In this document: in pieces, positions 18,352 through 26,350 of the stretch
Layout: each line of letters begins with the position of its first letter
Position numbering within the stretch: position 1 is the stretch's first letter
Source: Falsiroseomonas frigidaquae
GTDB taxonomy: Bacteria; Pseudomonadota; Alphaproteobacteria; Acetobacterales; Acetobacteraceae
Length of the DNA stretch: 64,000 nt
NCBI RefSeq assembly: GCF_012163145.1
Contig: NZ_JAAVTX010000003.1
Location: forward strand, 558,001 to 622,000
Direction of reading: 5' to 3'
Position numbers and translations under genes: made by a program
The notes under the pieces: model-generated
Told to the model about the DNA's origin: nothing
What the model saw: only the letters and a program-made list of their open reading frames with translations
Databases searched by the model: none

Positions 18352-18944
18352 TCCCCGCAGCCTCGGCCGCGCCCGGTCCTGTGGCACCGGGTCGCTGCCG
18401 GCTGCGCCGCATGGTTGTACCCGGCGTGGTTCGCGCGCTGCCAGATCGGGCAGCTTGACGCCGCAACCCCATCCCGTTCCTGCAGCAGCCACGGCGAATT
18501 CGCCCCTTAAGCGCACAGGTTGTGCGGTGAGGCCGCTTGGGCGGCCCCGGCCTGCCCCTGCAGCCGGCCACGTCGCGCACGCCACCCCCCTGCTTCGTGT
18601 TCAGGAACGATGGGATTTCAGGGAACCGGCGCGCAGCCATCACCTCGCCACAAACACGGTCAGAATGCGGCCGGAGCGGAGCGTCGTAACTATTCATGTA
18701 TCATACTACAGCGGGGGTACTTCCAAATATGCGCAATTCTGGTGTTCATTCTGTTGCTGAACCGGTATGGATCCATACATAAGCTTACACCTCCCGGCTT
18801 TCAAATTACCGAGATCGATCTTGGACGACTTTATCTTACTGCATACCGGCCCTTCCTTTCGTAATTTTAATCAATCTTCGCGCAGATATGATGCAACTTC
18901 CGGTGGTGGATGCGTCGGTTTTCTCGGCGCCGAGGGAGTTGCGT
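18352..18944. promoter_or_regulatory. 593-bp non-coding leader of the CBM60 protein gene
   Basis: No convincing gene. The first 300 bases are GC-rich and contain a 6-bp hairpin at 18372-18391 (CCCGGT, 8-base loop, ACCGGG) just past the EPS operon, a weak terminator candidate. From about 18670 the composition becomes AT-rich. Here a plausible sigma-70-like pair occurs: ttgctg (18754-18759), 16-base spacer, tacata (18776-18781). The spacer holds a 14-base perfect palindrome, gtatggatccatac (18765-18778), a possible operator. The ribosome site gagggag lies 6 bases before the ATG at 18945. Confidence 0.45.
18765..18778. promoter_or_regulatory. 14-bp perfect palindrome in putative promoter spacer
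   Basis: The sequence gtatggatccatac equals its own reverse complement and overlaps the spacer and first bases of the proposed -10 element for the downstream surface-protein gene. Such placement fits a repressor operator. The cognate regulator is unknown; the XRE-type regulator encoded downstream at 22439 is one candidate by proximity only. Confidence 0.3.
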
Positions 18945-21900
18945 ATGTCTGATTCAACCCACGGTCTCGTCCTTCAGAATGCGGGCGGCGGCCCGCTGGC
19001 GGCCGGTATCGCCACCTTCGGCCAGGTGTTCCAGCAGGGCGAGGTGCCCGCCGGCGCCAGTCTCGTGGCTCAGCAGGGAGGGACCGCCCTGCCCGTCCAG
19101 ATGGACGTGAAGACCCGCTATGAGGACGGTTCGGTGAAGATGGCCGTGCTGGCCGTGCAGCGCCCCGCGCTGGCCGCCGGCGAGTCGGTCGATCTCGTCC
19201 TGGCCGCCGTCTCCACAGCCTCCGCGCCTCCGGCGCTCGACCTGGCGCAGGGCCTGACGGGCCACAGCTTCACGGTGGACATCGCCATCCAGGGCGGCGC
19301 CACGCTGCAGGTGGACGTGCTGGCCGAACTGCGCGCCGCGCTGGCCGATGGCAGCGCCAGCTTCTGGCAGCAGGGCGCCCTGACCAGCGAGGCGCGGGTC
19401 GAGATCGACCTGCCCGGCTCGCAGCGGATGGTCTTCGACGTGGCCGTCTTCAAGGGCGGCGGCTTCGCGGTGGAAGCCCAGTTCAACAACGACCAGGCGA
19501 TGCAGGCCAGCGGCGGCCGCGTCCAGTACGACGTCACCGTCACCATGGACGGCAAGGTCGCGGCGCAGGAAACGCTGGACCAGGGCCAGTACCAGAACTG
19601 GCACCAGGGCTTCGCCAGCAACACGCATGATGGCGGCCAGGGCATCGGCAGCCCGGCGCAGGGCTGGCTCAACATTCAGCACGACATCGCCTGGCTGCAG
19701 GATGCCGGCGCCGTCGCGCGCTACGACCTGGACCAGTCGGTCAATCCCAGCCTGCTGAACGGCTATGCCAACGCGATCAAGGCGGCGGGCTGGGACGAGC
19801 CGCTCGATGCCAACGGCGTCACCACCTACATGCCGGGCACCGGCGGGCGCCCGGACATCGGCTTCACCACGCTGCCCAACACCGTCTGGCTGCTGACGCA
19901 GGATGCCCGCGCCGCGGCCTATGCGATGGGCCAGGCCGAAGCCGCCAGCGCCGTGCCGTGGCACTTCTGGGACGCCGAGAACGGCACCTGGCTGAACACC
20001 GACGCCTATCCGAAGCTGTGGCTGGACGCCCGCGGCGGCACCGGCACGCCGGGCGATGCCAACTCCACCGGCCTGACCCAGCAGGTGGATGGCCAGACCG
20101 GCTGGCATACCGACGCGGCGCACCAGCCCGACCTGTCCTACGTGCCCTACCTGATGACCGGCGAGCGCTGGATGCTGGACAACCTCCAGGCCCAGGCGGT
20201 GTGGTCGATCCTGTCCTACTGGCCCGATCCGCGCGGCGATGGCAACGACAACGTCATCGACGGCAGCCAGGTCCGCGCCGCCGCCTGGTCGCTCCGCCAG
20301 GTGGATGAGGCCGCCCGCGTCAGCCCGGACGGCAGCGCCGAGCAGGCCTTCTTCCAGGAGGCCTCGGACGCCAACTACGCGTGGCTCGTCTCCAAGATTC
20401 CCGAATGGACCGCGATGCAGGGGGAATCGCATGGCTGGGTGCCGGGCGATTACGGCACCCCCGGCGCGATGCCGCCCTGGCAGCAGGACTACTTCGCCTC
20501 CACCGTCATCGCCGCCACCCGCAACGGCAACGCGGACGCCAGGACGTTCCTGGAATGGCAGACCAACTTCCTGGTCGGCCGCTTCATGTCGGAGGATCAG
20601 GGCTTCGAGGCCCGCGACGGCGCCGCCTACCTGATCGCCACCAGCGATCCGCAGAGCGGCCGCATCTACACCAGCTGGGCGGAGATCGGCGCGCAGACCG
20701 AGGCACTCGGCTGGAGCAACGGCGACTCGGGCTGGGCGCGCAGCGAGGGCGACTACGCGCAGCTCGCCCTGGCGACGCTGGCCGGGATCTATGAGATCAC
20801 CGGCTCGGCCGAGGCCAAGCAGGCCTATGAGCTGCTGATCGCCGAGAAGGCGCCCTTCTCCACCCCCGCCGACTACACCCGCGACCCGACCTATGCCATC
20901 GCCGCGCCTGGCAAGGTGACGGTCGAATTGCCGCCGGTGGAGCTTCCCCCGGTGGAGCTTCCCCCGGTGGAACTGCCATCGGTGGAACTGCCGGGGACGC
21001 CGGCACCGGCGCCGGAGCCTGCGCTGGTCGCGCTCGCGGTGGTGCTCGGCGCGGAAAGCTGGTCCGGCGATCCCATGGCGGTCGTAAAGGTGGATGGCGT
21101 CGAGGTTTTCCGCGGCAGCGTTTCCGCGCAGCACAGCCAGGGCGGCGCACGCTACGAACTCGGCGAGTTCGCGGCGGGCCAGCCCCATGTGGTGCAGGTC
21201 GCCTTCCTGAACGACGCTTGGGGTGGCTCGGCGGAAACCGACCGCAACCTGCATGTCGAAGCCGTACTGGTGGACGGCGTCGAGACCGGCCATTCGCGCG
21301 GGCTGTTCAACAAGGGCGAGGTCGCCTTCGACCTCGATGCGGCCGCAACCACGGCGCAGACGCCGCCGGTCGCGACGCCGCCGGTCGTAACGCCGCCGGT
21401 CGTAACACCGCCGGTCGTAACGCCGCCACCCGCCACACCCGCACCGGTCGCGCCGCAGCAGGATGTGCTGACCATCGGCATCTCCGGCGACGCCTGGCAG
21501 GGCAATGCACAATACGTGCTGACGCTGGATGGCGAACGGATCGGCGGCATCCGCGTGGCGGATGCGGTCCACGCGCAGGGTGAGACGGAGCAGGTCACGA
21601 TCACCGGTGACTTCACCGGCGGGTTGCACAAGCTCGGCATCACATTCATCAACGATGCGTGGGGTGGCCATGCGGCGGCCGACCGGAACCTCCACGTCGA
21701 CTTCCTGTCGATCAACGGCACCGATCTCGACCAATCCGTGTCCCTGACCAACAACGGTTCGGCGAGCTTCGACTTCACCGCGGATACGGCGGCCGCCTCG
21801 CCGTCGCTCACGCCGGTGCAGACGCTGGGCGCAGGCGAAGACAAGCTGCGCCTCGCGGTCTCGCAGGACGCGTGGCAGGGGGATGCGCAGTTCATCCTGT

Positions 21901-22157
21901 TCCTGAACGGCGAGCAGCTCGGCGGTACGCGGACCGTGCAGGCCTCGCATGCCGAAGGCGCCGTCGAGATCTATGAGATCCTCGGAACCTTCGGCGATGG
22001 CAACGACGTGCTGGGCGTGCGCTTCCTTAACGATGCATGGGGCGGCAACGCCGCGGCAGACCGGAATCTGTACGTCGATCACCTGTCGTTGAACGGCACC
22101 GAGTTGCACGGCGTGACGCCGCTGCTCTCGAGCGGCGATGTCTTTCTGCAGTTCTAG
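18945..22157 (+). CDS. Large modular carbohydrate-binding matrix/surface protein with three CBM60-like modules
   Basis: 1070 residues from the ATG at 18945, chosen for its gagggag ribosome site; an in-frame ATG at 18888 would add 19 residues but has no such site. Residues about 10-140 (FGQVFQQGEVPAG, then EDGSVKMAVL) resemble the N-terminal barrel of YetA/PcRGLX rhamnogalacturonan lyase-like proteins. Residues 140-655 are the core shared with the protein at the left edge of the window. A VELPP linker (660-684) leads to module 1 (about 694-795), a TPPVV linker (806-830) to module 2 (840-945), then module 3 (966-1070). Each module ends in FLNDAWGG or FINDAWGG plus DRNL, the calcium/xylan-binding signature of CBM60-like domains. 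There is no classical signal peptide, so export, if any, would be by a type I or unknown route. It probably binds the locus's own polysaccharide. Confidence 0.8.
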   Translation: MSDSTHGLVLQNAGGGPLAAGIATFGQVFQQGEVPAGASLVAQQGGTALPVQMDVKTRYEDGSVKMAVLAVQRPALAAGESVDLVLAAVSTASAPPALDLAQGLTGHSFTVDIAIQGGATLQVDVLAELRAALADGSASFWQQGALTSEARVEIDLPGSQRMVFDVAVFKGGGFAVEAQFNNDQAMQASGGRVQYDVTVTMDGKVAAQETLDQGQYQNWHQGFASNTHDGGQGIGSPAQGWLNIQHDIAWLQDAGAVARYDLDQSVNPSLLNGYANAIKAAGWDEPLDANGVTTYMPGTGGRPDIGFTTLPNTVWLLTQDARAAAYAMGQAEAASAVPWHFWDAENGTWLNTDAYPKLWLDARGGTGTPGDANSTGLTQQVDGQTGWHTDAAHQPDLSYVPYLMTGERWMLDNLQAQAVWSILSYWPDPRGDGNDNVIDGSQVRAAAWSLRQVDEAARVSPDGSAEQAFFQEASDANYAWLVSKIPEWTAMQGESHGWVPGDYGTPGAMPPWQQDYFASTVIAATRNGNADARTFLEWQTNFLVGRFMSEDQGFEARDGAAYLIATSDPQSGRIYTSWAEIGAQTEALGWSNGDSGWARSEGDYAQLALATLAGIYEITGSAEAKQAYELLIAEKAPFSTPADYTRDPTYAIAAPGKVTVELPPVELPPVELPPVELPSVELPGTPAPAPEPALVALAVVLGAESWSGDPMAVVKVDGVEVFRGSVSAQHSQGGARYELGEFAAGQPHVVQVAFLNDAWGGSAETDRNLHVEAVLVDGVETGHSRGLFNKGEVAFDLDAAATTAQTPPVATPPVVTPPVVTPPVVTPPPATPAPVAPQQDVLTIGISGDAWQGNAQYVLTLDGERIGGIRVADAVHAQGETEQVTITGDFTGGLHKLGITFINDAWGGHAAADRNLHVDFLSINGTDLDQSVSLTNNGSASFDFTADTAAASPSLTPVQTLGAGEDKLRLAVSQDAWQGDAQFILFLNGEQLGGTRTVQASHAEGAVEIYEILGTFGDGNDVLGVRFLNDAWGGNAAADRNLYVDHLSLNGTELHGVTPLLSSGDVFLQF
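20922..20996. repeat. 15-bp coding repeat, VELPP linker (5 units)
   Basis: Five in-frame 15-base units encode VELPP, VELPP, VELPP, VELPS and VELPG. Units two and three are identical at the base level (gtggagcttcccccg). The repeat forms the extended linker between the core and the first CBM60-like module. Confidence 0.9.
21360..21434. repeat. 15-bp coding repeat, TPPVV linker (5 units)
   Basis: Five in-frame 15-base units (acgccgccggtcgta and variants) encode TPPVA, TPPVV, TPPVV, TPPVV and TPPPA. They form the linker between CBM60-like modules 1 and 2. Modules 2 and 3 are joined by a different, non-repetitive linker. Confidence 0.9.
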
Positions 22158-22438
22158 GCCAGGAGAACGAGACAAAATGCAGCGTGCCGCGCACAATCTT
22201 CCCGTGCGTGGCACCTGCCGCTGTTCTTTACGTGAGTATTTTCCGGTCCTGCCACAAGGGTGCAAACGGCTGTAGGCGGATGCAAGCGCGGGGCTGATCG
22301 CGGTCCGGTCCGAGAAGGGCAGGCGGCATCAGCAGGTGCGAACCGGCTTGTCCGGCGAGACATCCCGCAATTGAGTGCCCCCGCGGCCCCCGTCGCCTCC
22401 CCATGCGGCCACGCCGCCTTGTCCAAGGACCCAAGAAG

Positions 22439-22954
22439 ATGCACGGCATGGCAAAATCCCCCACCCCGCCTTCCCGGATCGTCGCTATCGAGGGCCGCCC
22501 GCAAGGTCTGTCCGATCTCGATACGGCGGAGTCCGAGCCGGTTGTCGCGACGCCGGGCAATCGTTCGCCGACCTCCGCCGATGCGAGCGTCGGCAGCCGC
22601 ATCAAGGAACTTCGTCGCGCAGCCGGACGGACCCAGAAGGAGATCGCCGATATCGTCGGCGTGACGGGTGCGCAATTCCATCGCTATGAGACCGGTGCGA
22701 CGCGCATCGCAACGAGCCGGCTGCTGGGCATCGCCACGGCACTCGGCGTGCGGCCGGAGGCGCTGGTCGGCAGCGCCTCCCCGCGTCCGGAGCCGATGGT
22801 CGATTTCATCGAAGGCGCGACTGATGAGCTGGTCGAGCTGGTGCAGGTGTTCTCCACCATCAGCGATCCGCGCCGCCGCAGCGCCCTGATGGCATTCGCC
22901 CGCGCCGTCGCCCGTGGCCAGCCGCTGCAATCGGCCGGCGGATCGGTCGAGTAA
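22439..22954 (+). CDS. XRE-family helix-turn-helix transcriptional regulator
   Basis: 171 residues from the ATG at 22439 (agga 9 bases upstream); starts at 22403 and 22448 are also possible. The first 50 residues look disordered. Residues 52-111 are a Cro/CI-type HTH: SRIKELRRAAGRTQKEIAD, then VTGAQFHRYETG and a final LGIATALGVRPEAL. This resembles short HTH regulators of alphaproteobacteria such as SinR-like or quorum-related XRE proteins. The C-terminal 60 residues have no recognised domain. It sits just downstream of the CBM60 protein gene and convergent with the hybrid kinase, so it may control the EPS locus; this is context only. Confidence 0.82.
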   Translation: MHGMAKSPTPPSRIVAIEGRPQGLSDLDTAESEPVVATPGNRSPTSADASVGSRIKELRRAAGRTQKEIADIVGVTGAQFHRYETGATRIATSRLLGIATALGVRPEALVGSASPRPEPMVDFIEGATDELVELVQVFSTISDPRRRSALMAFARAVARGQPLQSAGGSVE

Positions 22955-22964
22955 GGCACCACGC

Positions 22965-22984
22965 GTCAGGCGGTAACGCCTGAC
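22965..22984. terminator. Hairpin after the XRE regulator
   Basis: Perfect 8-bp stem GTCAGGCG/CGCCTGAC with a GTAA loop, 10 bases after the stop of the XRE gene. There is no long T run, which is common for hairpins in such GC-rich DNA. It most likely ends plus-strand transcription. Confidence 0.6.
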
Positions 22985-23017
22985 AAACTGGCGCGGCACG
23001 GGAGACCGATCTGGAAG

Positions 23018-23047
23018 CGTTTCGCCGTGCCGCAGCACGGCGAAACG
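23018..23047. terminator. Strong bidirectional hairpin between convergent genes
   Basis: A perfect 13-bp stem (CGTTTCGCCGTGC with GCACGGCGAAACG) closes on a CGCA loop. It lies between the convergent XRE regulator and hybrid kinase genes and can act in both directions. Confidence 0.65.
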
Positions 23048-23156
23048 AGGCTGACCACCCAGGCCATCGGCAGCGGTGCCTCACTGATCCCGCACGGCGA
23101 GATCAGCCGGATGCGCGGGCCTCGCGCGGATCGCTGGCGCAACATTTGCTGCAGTA

Positions 23157-26066
23157 TCAGCCCTGCTGATTGCCTGCGGAGACCACCTTGCGGATCAGCT
23201 CCGGCAAGGACCGCGCGCCGATCTTCGCCATGATCGCGGCGCGGTGATTTTCCACCGTGCGCTGGTTCAGCCGCAGCTCCGCCGCGATGATCTTGCTGGG
23301 AGAACCGGCGATCACGCGATCCAGGATCTGGCGCTGCCGCGGCGTCAGCTTTTCCAGCCGCGCTGCCACTTCCGCCCGGATCGCCGCTTCCCCGATCGAC
23401 TGCGAGATGCGCGCACTGGCGGTGGCGATGCTGCGCAGAAGGTCGGATCGCACGATCGGCTTCTCGATGAAGTCCATCGCTCCCGCCGTCATCGCGCGCA
23501 CCGCCATGCGGACATCGCCATGGCCGGTCACCATGATGGCCGGCAGGCGCTGCGCATGCGGCCGCAGCGCGGCGAGCAGCGCGACACCATCCATCCCCGG
23601 CATCACGGCATCCACCAGCACGCAGCCACGGCGGGCCGGATGGTCCGCCTGCAGGAAGGCTTCCGCGGTTGCGAAGCTCTCCACCGCAAGCCCGTTCGCC
23701 GCCAGCCACTCCGCCGTGTCGCGGCGCAGGGTCGCGTCATCATCCACGATGAAGACCTGGCCCGTCACCCGCGGGCCGTTGATCTGGGTATCGGCAACCT
23801 GGCTGCCGGTCGCTTCCGGCTGGGCCGCGGCGCCCCTGGCAAACCCGTTGCCACCCGCCGTGCCGGCTCCATTCGCTGGCGCCGCAACAGGCTCATCAGC
23901 GGATGCGGCATCGGGCGCGGGCTCATCCGCATCCTCATCCGCGACATCGAAGGCGTCCGCGTCTGGCCCGACCGCCTCGCCGACATCCGGCGCCGGCGTG
24001 CGCGCCGCCAGAAGCCGGCGCACGCGCGCCAGAAGGTCGTCCGCGCGGATCGGCTTCGGTGAATGCTCGACATCGAGCAGGCCGATCTCCTGCCGGGTGC
24101 GGGCGGAGGTATCGCCGCTCAGGATGATGGCCGCCGGCGGCGCCGCCAGCACCTGGCGCAACTGCAGGGTCAGATCGACCCCGCTGAAATTACCCGGAAG
24201 GTTGTAGTCGGTGATGACGAGCGCCGGAGGATTCTCGACGGCGAGCGCGATGGCGCGGGACCCTTCGAAGGCCACCGAGACCAGGTACCCCTGCTCCTGC
24301 AGCAGCATGCGCAGCGCGTCGGCCACCGCCCGGTCATCCTCGATCACCAGGATGCGCGCCGCCTCGCTCGGTGGCGGCGGCATGTCCTGCGGCAGCAGCG
24401 CCGCCCCCTGCGCCAGCGGCAGGTCGACATGGAAGCATGACCCGGCATGTTCCCGCGACCGGACGCCGATAGGGTGGCCCAGCAGGTTGGCGAGGCGCCG
24501 CGCGATGGCCAAGCCAAGTCCCAGCCCCTGGCTGCGTGCCCGCGCGGTGTTGCTGATCTGGTGGAATTCCTCGAACACCGCCTGCATCTGCGCCTGCGGA
24601 ATGCCGATGCCGGTGTCCCAGACCTCGATCCGCAGATGCCCGCCGATCCGCCGGCAACCAACCAGGATGCGCCCCTGCCGGGTGTATTTCAGGGCGTTGG
24701 ACAGCAGGTTCCGCAGGATCTGCCGCAGCAGCCGCGCGTCGCTCAGCACCACCGCATCGCTCGGCACCATGCGCCAGTCGAGACCCGCGGCGCGCGCCGC
24801 ATCGGCGAATTCCCGATCCAGGCTGGACAGCAGCGAACCCACCGGCACGGGCGCGATATCCGCATGCACCCGCCCGACTTCCATGCGGTTGATGTCGAGC
24901 AGCGCATCAAGGATGCCGGACATGGCGTCTATGGTTTCGTCCAGCCGCCCGATCAGGCGCAGCAGCGTCGGGTCCGCCGCCTTCGCCGCCAGCAGGCCGT
25001 GCAGCATGCTCATGCTCTGCAGTGGCTGGCGCAGATCGTGGCTTGCCGCCGCCAGGAAGCGCGATTTCTCGCGATCCGCCCGTTCGGCCACCGCCTTGGC
25101 CAGTTCCAGCCGCCCCGCCAGCCGCGTGCGCTCCGTCAGATCCTCGATCGTCAGCACGCTGCGCGGCGGGTCGGCGCTCAGGCGCCGGGCGGAAACCCTC
25201 AGAAGCCGGGTTTCGCCGTCCTGCTGGGCCACTTCCAGGATGGAATCCTCGACCTCGCCCGGCAGGCCGTGCGCGGCGGTCAGGAAGGCGTCCAGCCGTG
25301 GCGCCGCCAGCAGGGCCGCCTCCAGCCGTTCCGGCGTGACGCCCAGCGCCATGCGGAAGCCGGCATTCGCGGCGACGATCCGGCGCCGGCCATCCAGCAC
25401 CGCGACCGGAAGCGGAATCGCCTGCAGCATGTCCTCCGGCAGCGCACGCCGGGCGCCGGCGGCCCAGGCCGCCAGCGCGCCGCCGATGACAGCCAGGGGC
25501 AGGGCCTGGTCGGCATCGCCGCGCGCCGGGTCCTGGTCGGCCTGATCGGCCGGGTCCATCGGCGGATCGCCTTCCGGCAGCTGGGCCATGACCCAGCCGC
25601 CGGCCTGCCGCAATGCGTCCAGCCGGCCGCCGATGCGGGCGGCATCGGCCGATAGCAGCACGGCGATGCCGCGCGCGCCCTCGGTCTCCGCCAGGCTCCG
25701 CATGAGCAGTTCCAGCGCGTCGCCGGCCGGCTCCGCAACGGCGTTAAGCCGGCGGTCGCGCAGCACCATCGGCGCTTCCCAGGGCACCACGAGCACGGCA
25801 TCCGCCTGTACCGCCATGCCATCCTCGGCCGGCAGCACCGGCATGGCGACCTGCCCGGCCAGCGCCGCGCAGCATTCCTCGACCAGGGCCGGTTCCGTCT
25901 GCAGCAACAGCACGATGGCGAGGCCGGTGCGCGCCGGCAACCCGTGCAGCAGGGTCAGGCAGGCCTCGAGACCGCCGACGGAGGCATCGACAACCACCAC
26001 CGCAACCGCCCGTTCGGCGTGTTGCAGGCGCGCAGCATCGACATCGCCGCAGCCGGCACCAGACAT
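23157..26066 (-). CDS. Hybrid sensor kinase with degenerate CheB-like, PAS, HisKA, HATPase, two receiver and LuxR-type domains
   Basis: 969 residues. VVVDASVGGLEA (24-35) with the following stretch resembles the CheB methylesterase core but lacks the conserved catalytic His context, so this domain is probably sensory or scaffold. A PAS-like domain spans about 212-312. The kinase core has phospho-acceptor His343 in ASHDLRQPLQ, NLLSNALKY (453-461), DTGIGIP (484-490) and GLGLGLAI (514-521). Receiver 1 has Asp620 in TDYNLPG; after an acidic/Ala-rich linker, receiver 2 (about 770-885) has Asp819 in VDAVMPGMDG and continues as a FixJ-like protein to a C-terminal LuxR HTH (LTPRQRQILD, QRTVENHRAAIM). 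One chain therefore holds sensor, relay and DNA-binding output. No transmembrane segment is evident, so the signal is probably cytoplasmic. Confidence 0.88.
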   Translation of the reverse strand: MSGAGCGDVDAARLQHAERAVAVVVVDASVGGLEACLTLLHGLPARTGLAIVLLLQTEPALVEECCAALAGQVAMPVLPAEDGMAVQADAVLVVPWEAPMVLRDRRLNAVAEPAGDALELLMRSLAETEGARGIAVLLSADAARIGGRLDALRQAGGWVMAQLPEGDPPMDPADQADQDPARGDADQALPLAVIGGALAAWAAGARRALPEDMLQAIPLPVAVLDGRRRIVAANAGFRMALGVTPERLEAALLAAPRLDAFLTAAHGLPGEVEDSILEVAQQDGETRLLRVSARRLSADPPRSVLTIEDLTERTRLAGRLELAKAVAERADREKSRFLAAASHDLRQPLQSMSMLHGLLAAKAADPTLLRLIGRLDETIDAMSGILDALLDINRMEVGRVHADIAPVPVGSLLSSLDREFADAARAAGLDWRMVPSDAVVLSDARLLRQILRNLLSNALKYTRQGRILVGCRRIGGHLRIEVWDTGIGIPQAQMQAVFEEFHQISNTARARSQGLGLGLAIARRLANLLGHPIGVRSREHAGSCFHVDLPLAQGAALLPQDMPPPPSEAARILVIEDDRAVADALRMLLQEQGYLVSVAFEGSRAIALAVENPPALVITDYNLPGNFSGVDLTLQLRQVLAAPPAAIILSGDTSARTRQEIGLLDVEHSPKPIRADDLLARVRRLLAARTPAPDVGEAVGPDADAFDVADEDADEPAPDAASADEPVAAPANGAGTAGGNGFARGAAAQPEATGSQVADTQINGPRVTGQVFIVDDDATLRRDTAEWLAANGLAVESFATAEAFLQADHPARRGCVLVDAVMPGMDGVALLAALRPHAQRLPAIMVTGHGDVRMAVRAMTAGAMDFIEKPIVRSDLLRSIATASARISQSIGEAAIRAEVAARLEKLTPRQRQILDRVIAGSPSKIIAAELRLNQRTVENHRAAIMAKIGARSLPELIRKVVSAGNQQG

Positions 26067-26350
26067 TCAGGCCACCCTGGTTTTTTGGGACGAAGATCAC
26101 GCAACATATAGCCGGCTTCGGAAATCCAAGCCGCCCAAAATCAGCAAACCTGTTCAACTAATTGAGCGAGCGGGGCGGGATATAGAACAACCACCCTGGA
26201 TGGCATCTTGGCGCAAGTGCACCGACGCTTGATACAAGCATTGCAGAGCTTGGGGTAGCTTATGGCCGAAGTCGATACGAACCGGGCATGGCGCGCACGT
26301 CTGGACGCACAGCGCAGGCGGGCGTTACCGGTGCGGCACGGCGCGCCGGA
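26067..26350. promoter_or_regulatory. 284-bp gap upstream of the hybrid kinase gene
   Basis: The half nearest the kinase start is AT-richer than its flanks (ttgaac and tatat-like stretches on the minus strand) and should hold the kinase promoter. The other half is the 3' flank of the UDP-glucuronate decarboxylase gene. I saw neither a clear terminator nor a convincing small gene here. Confidence 0.35.

Noticed and set aside
18455-18952. Short plus-strand frames in the non-coding leader of the CBM60 protein
   Set aside because: They are of 60-115 codons with no family motif, and overlap each other in different frames; the AT-rich stretch is better explained as promoter DNA.
20881-21434. CRISPR-like array suggested by regular short repeats
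   Set aside because: The repeats are contiguous 15-base in-frame coding units without unique spacers; they encode proline-rich linkers.
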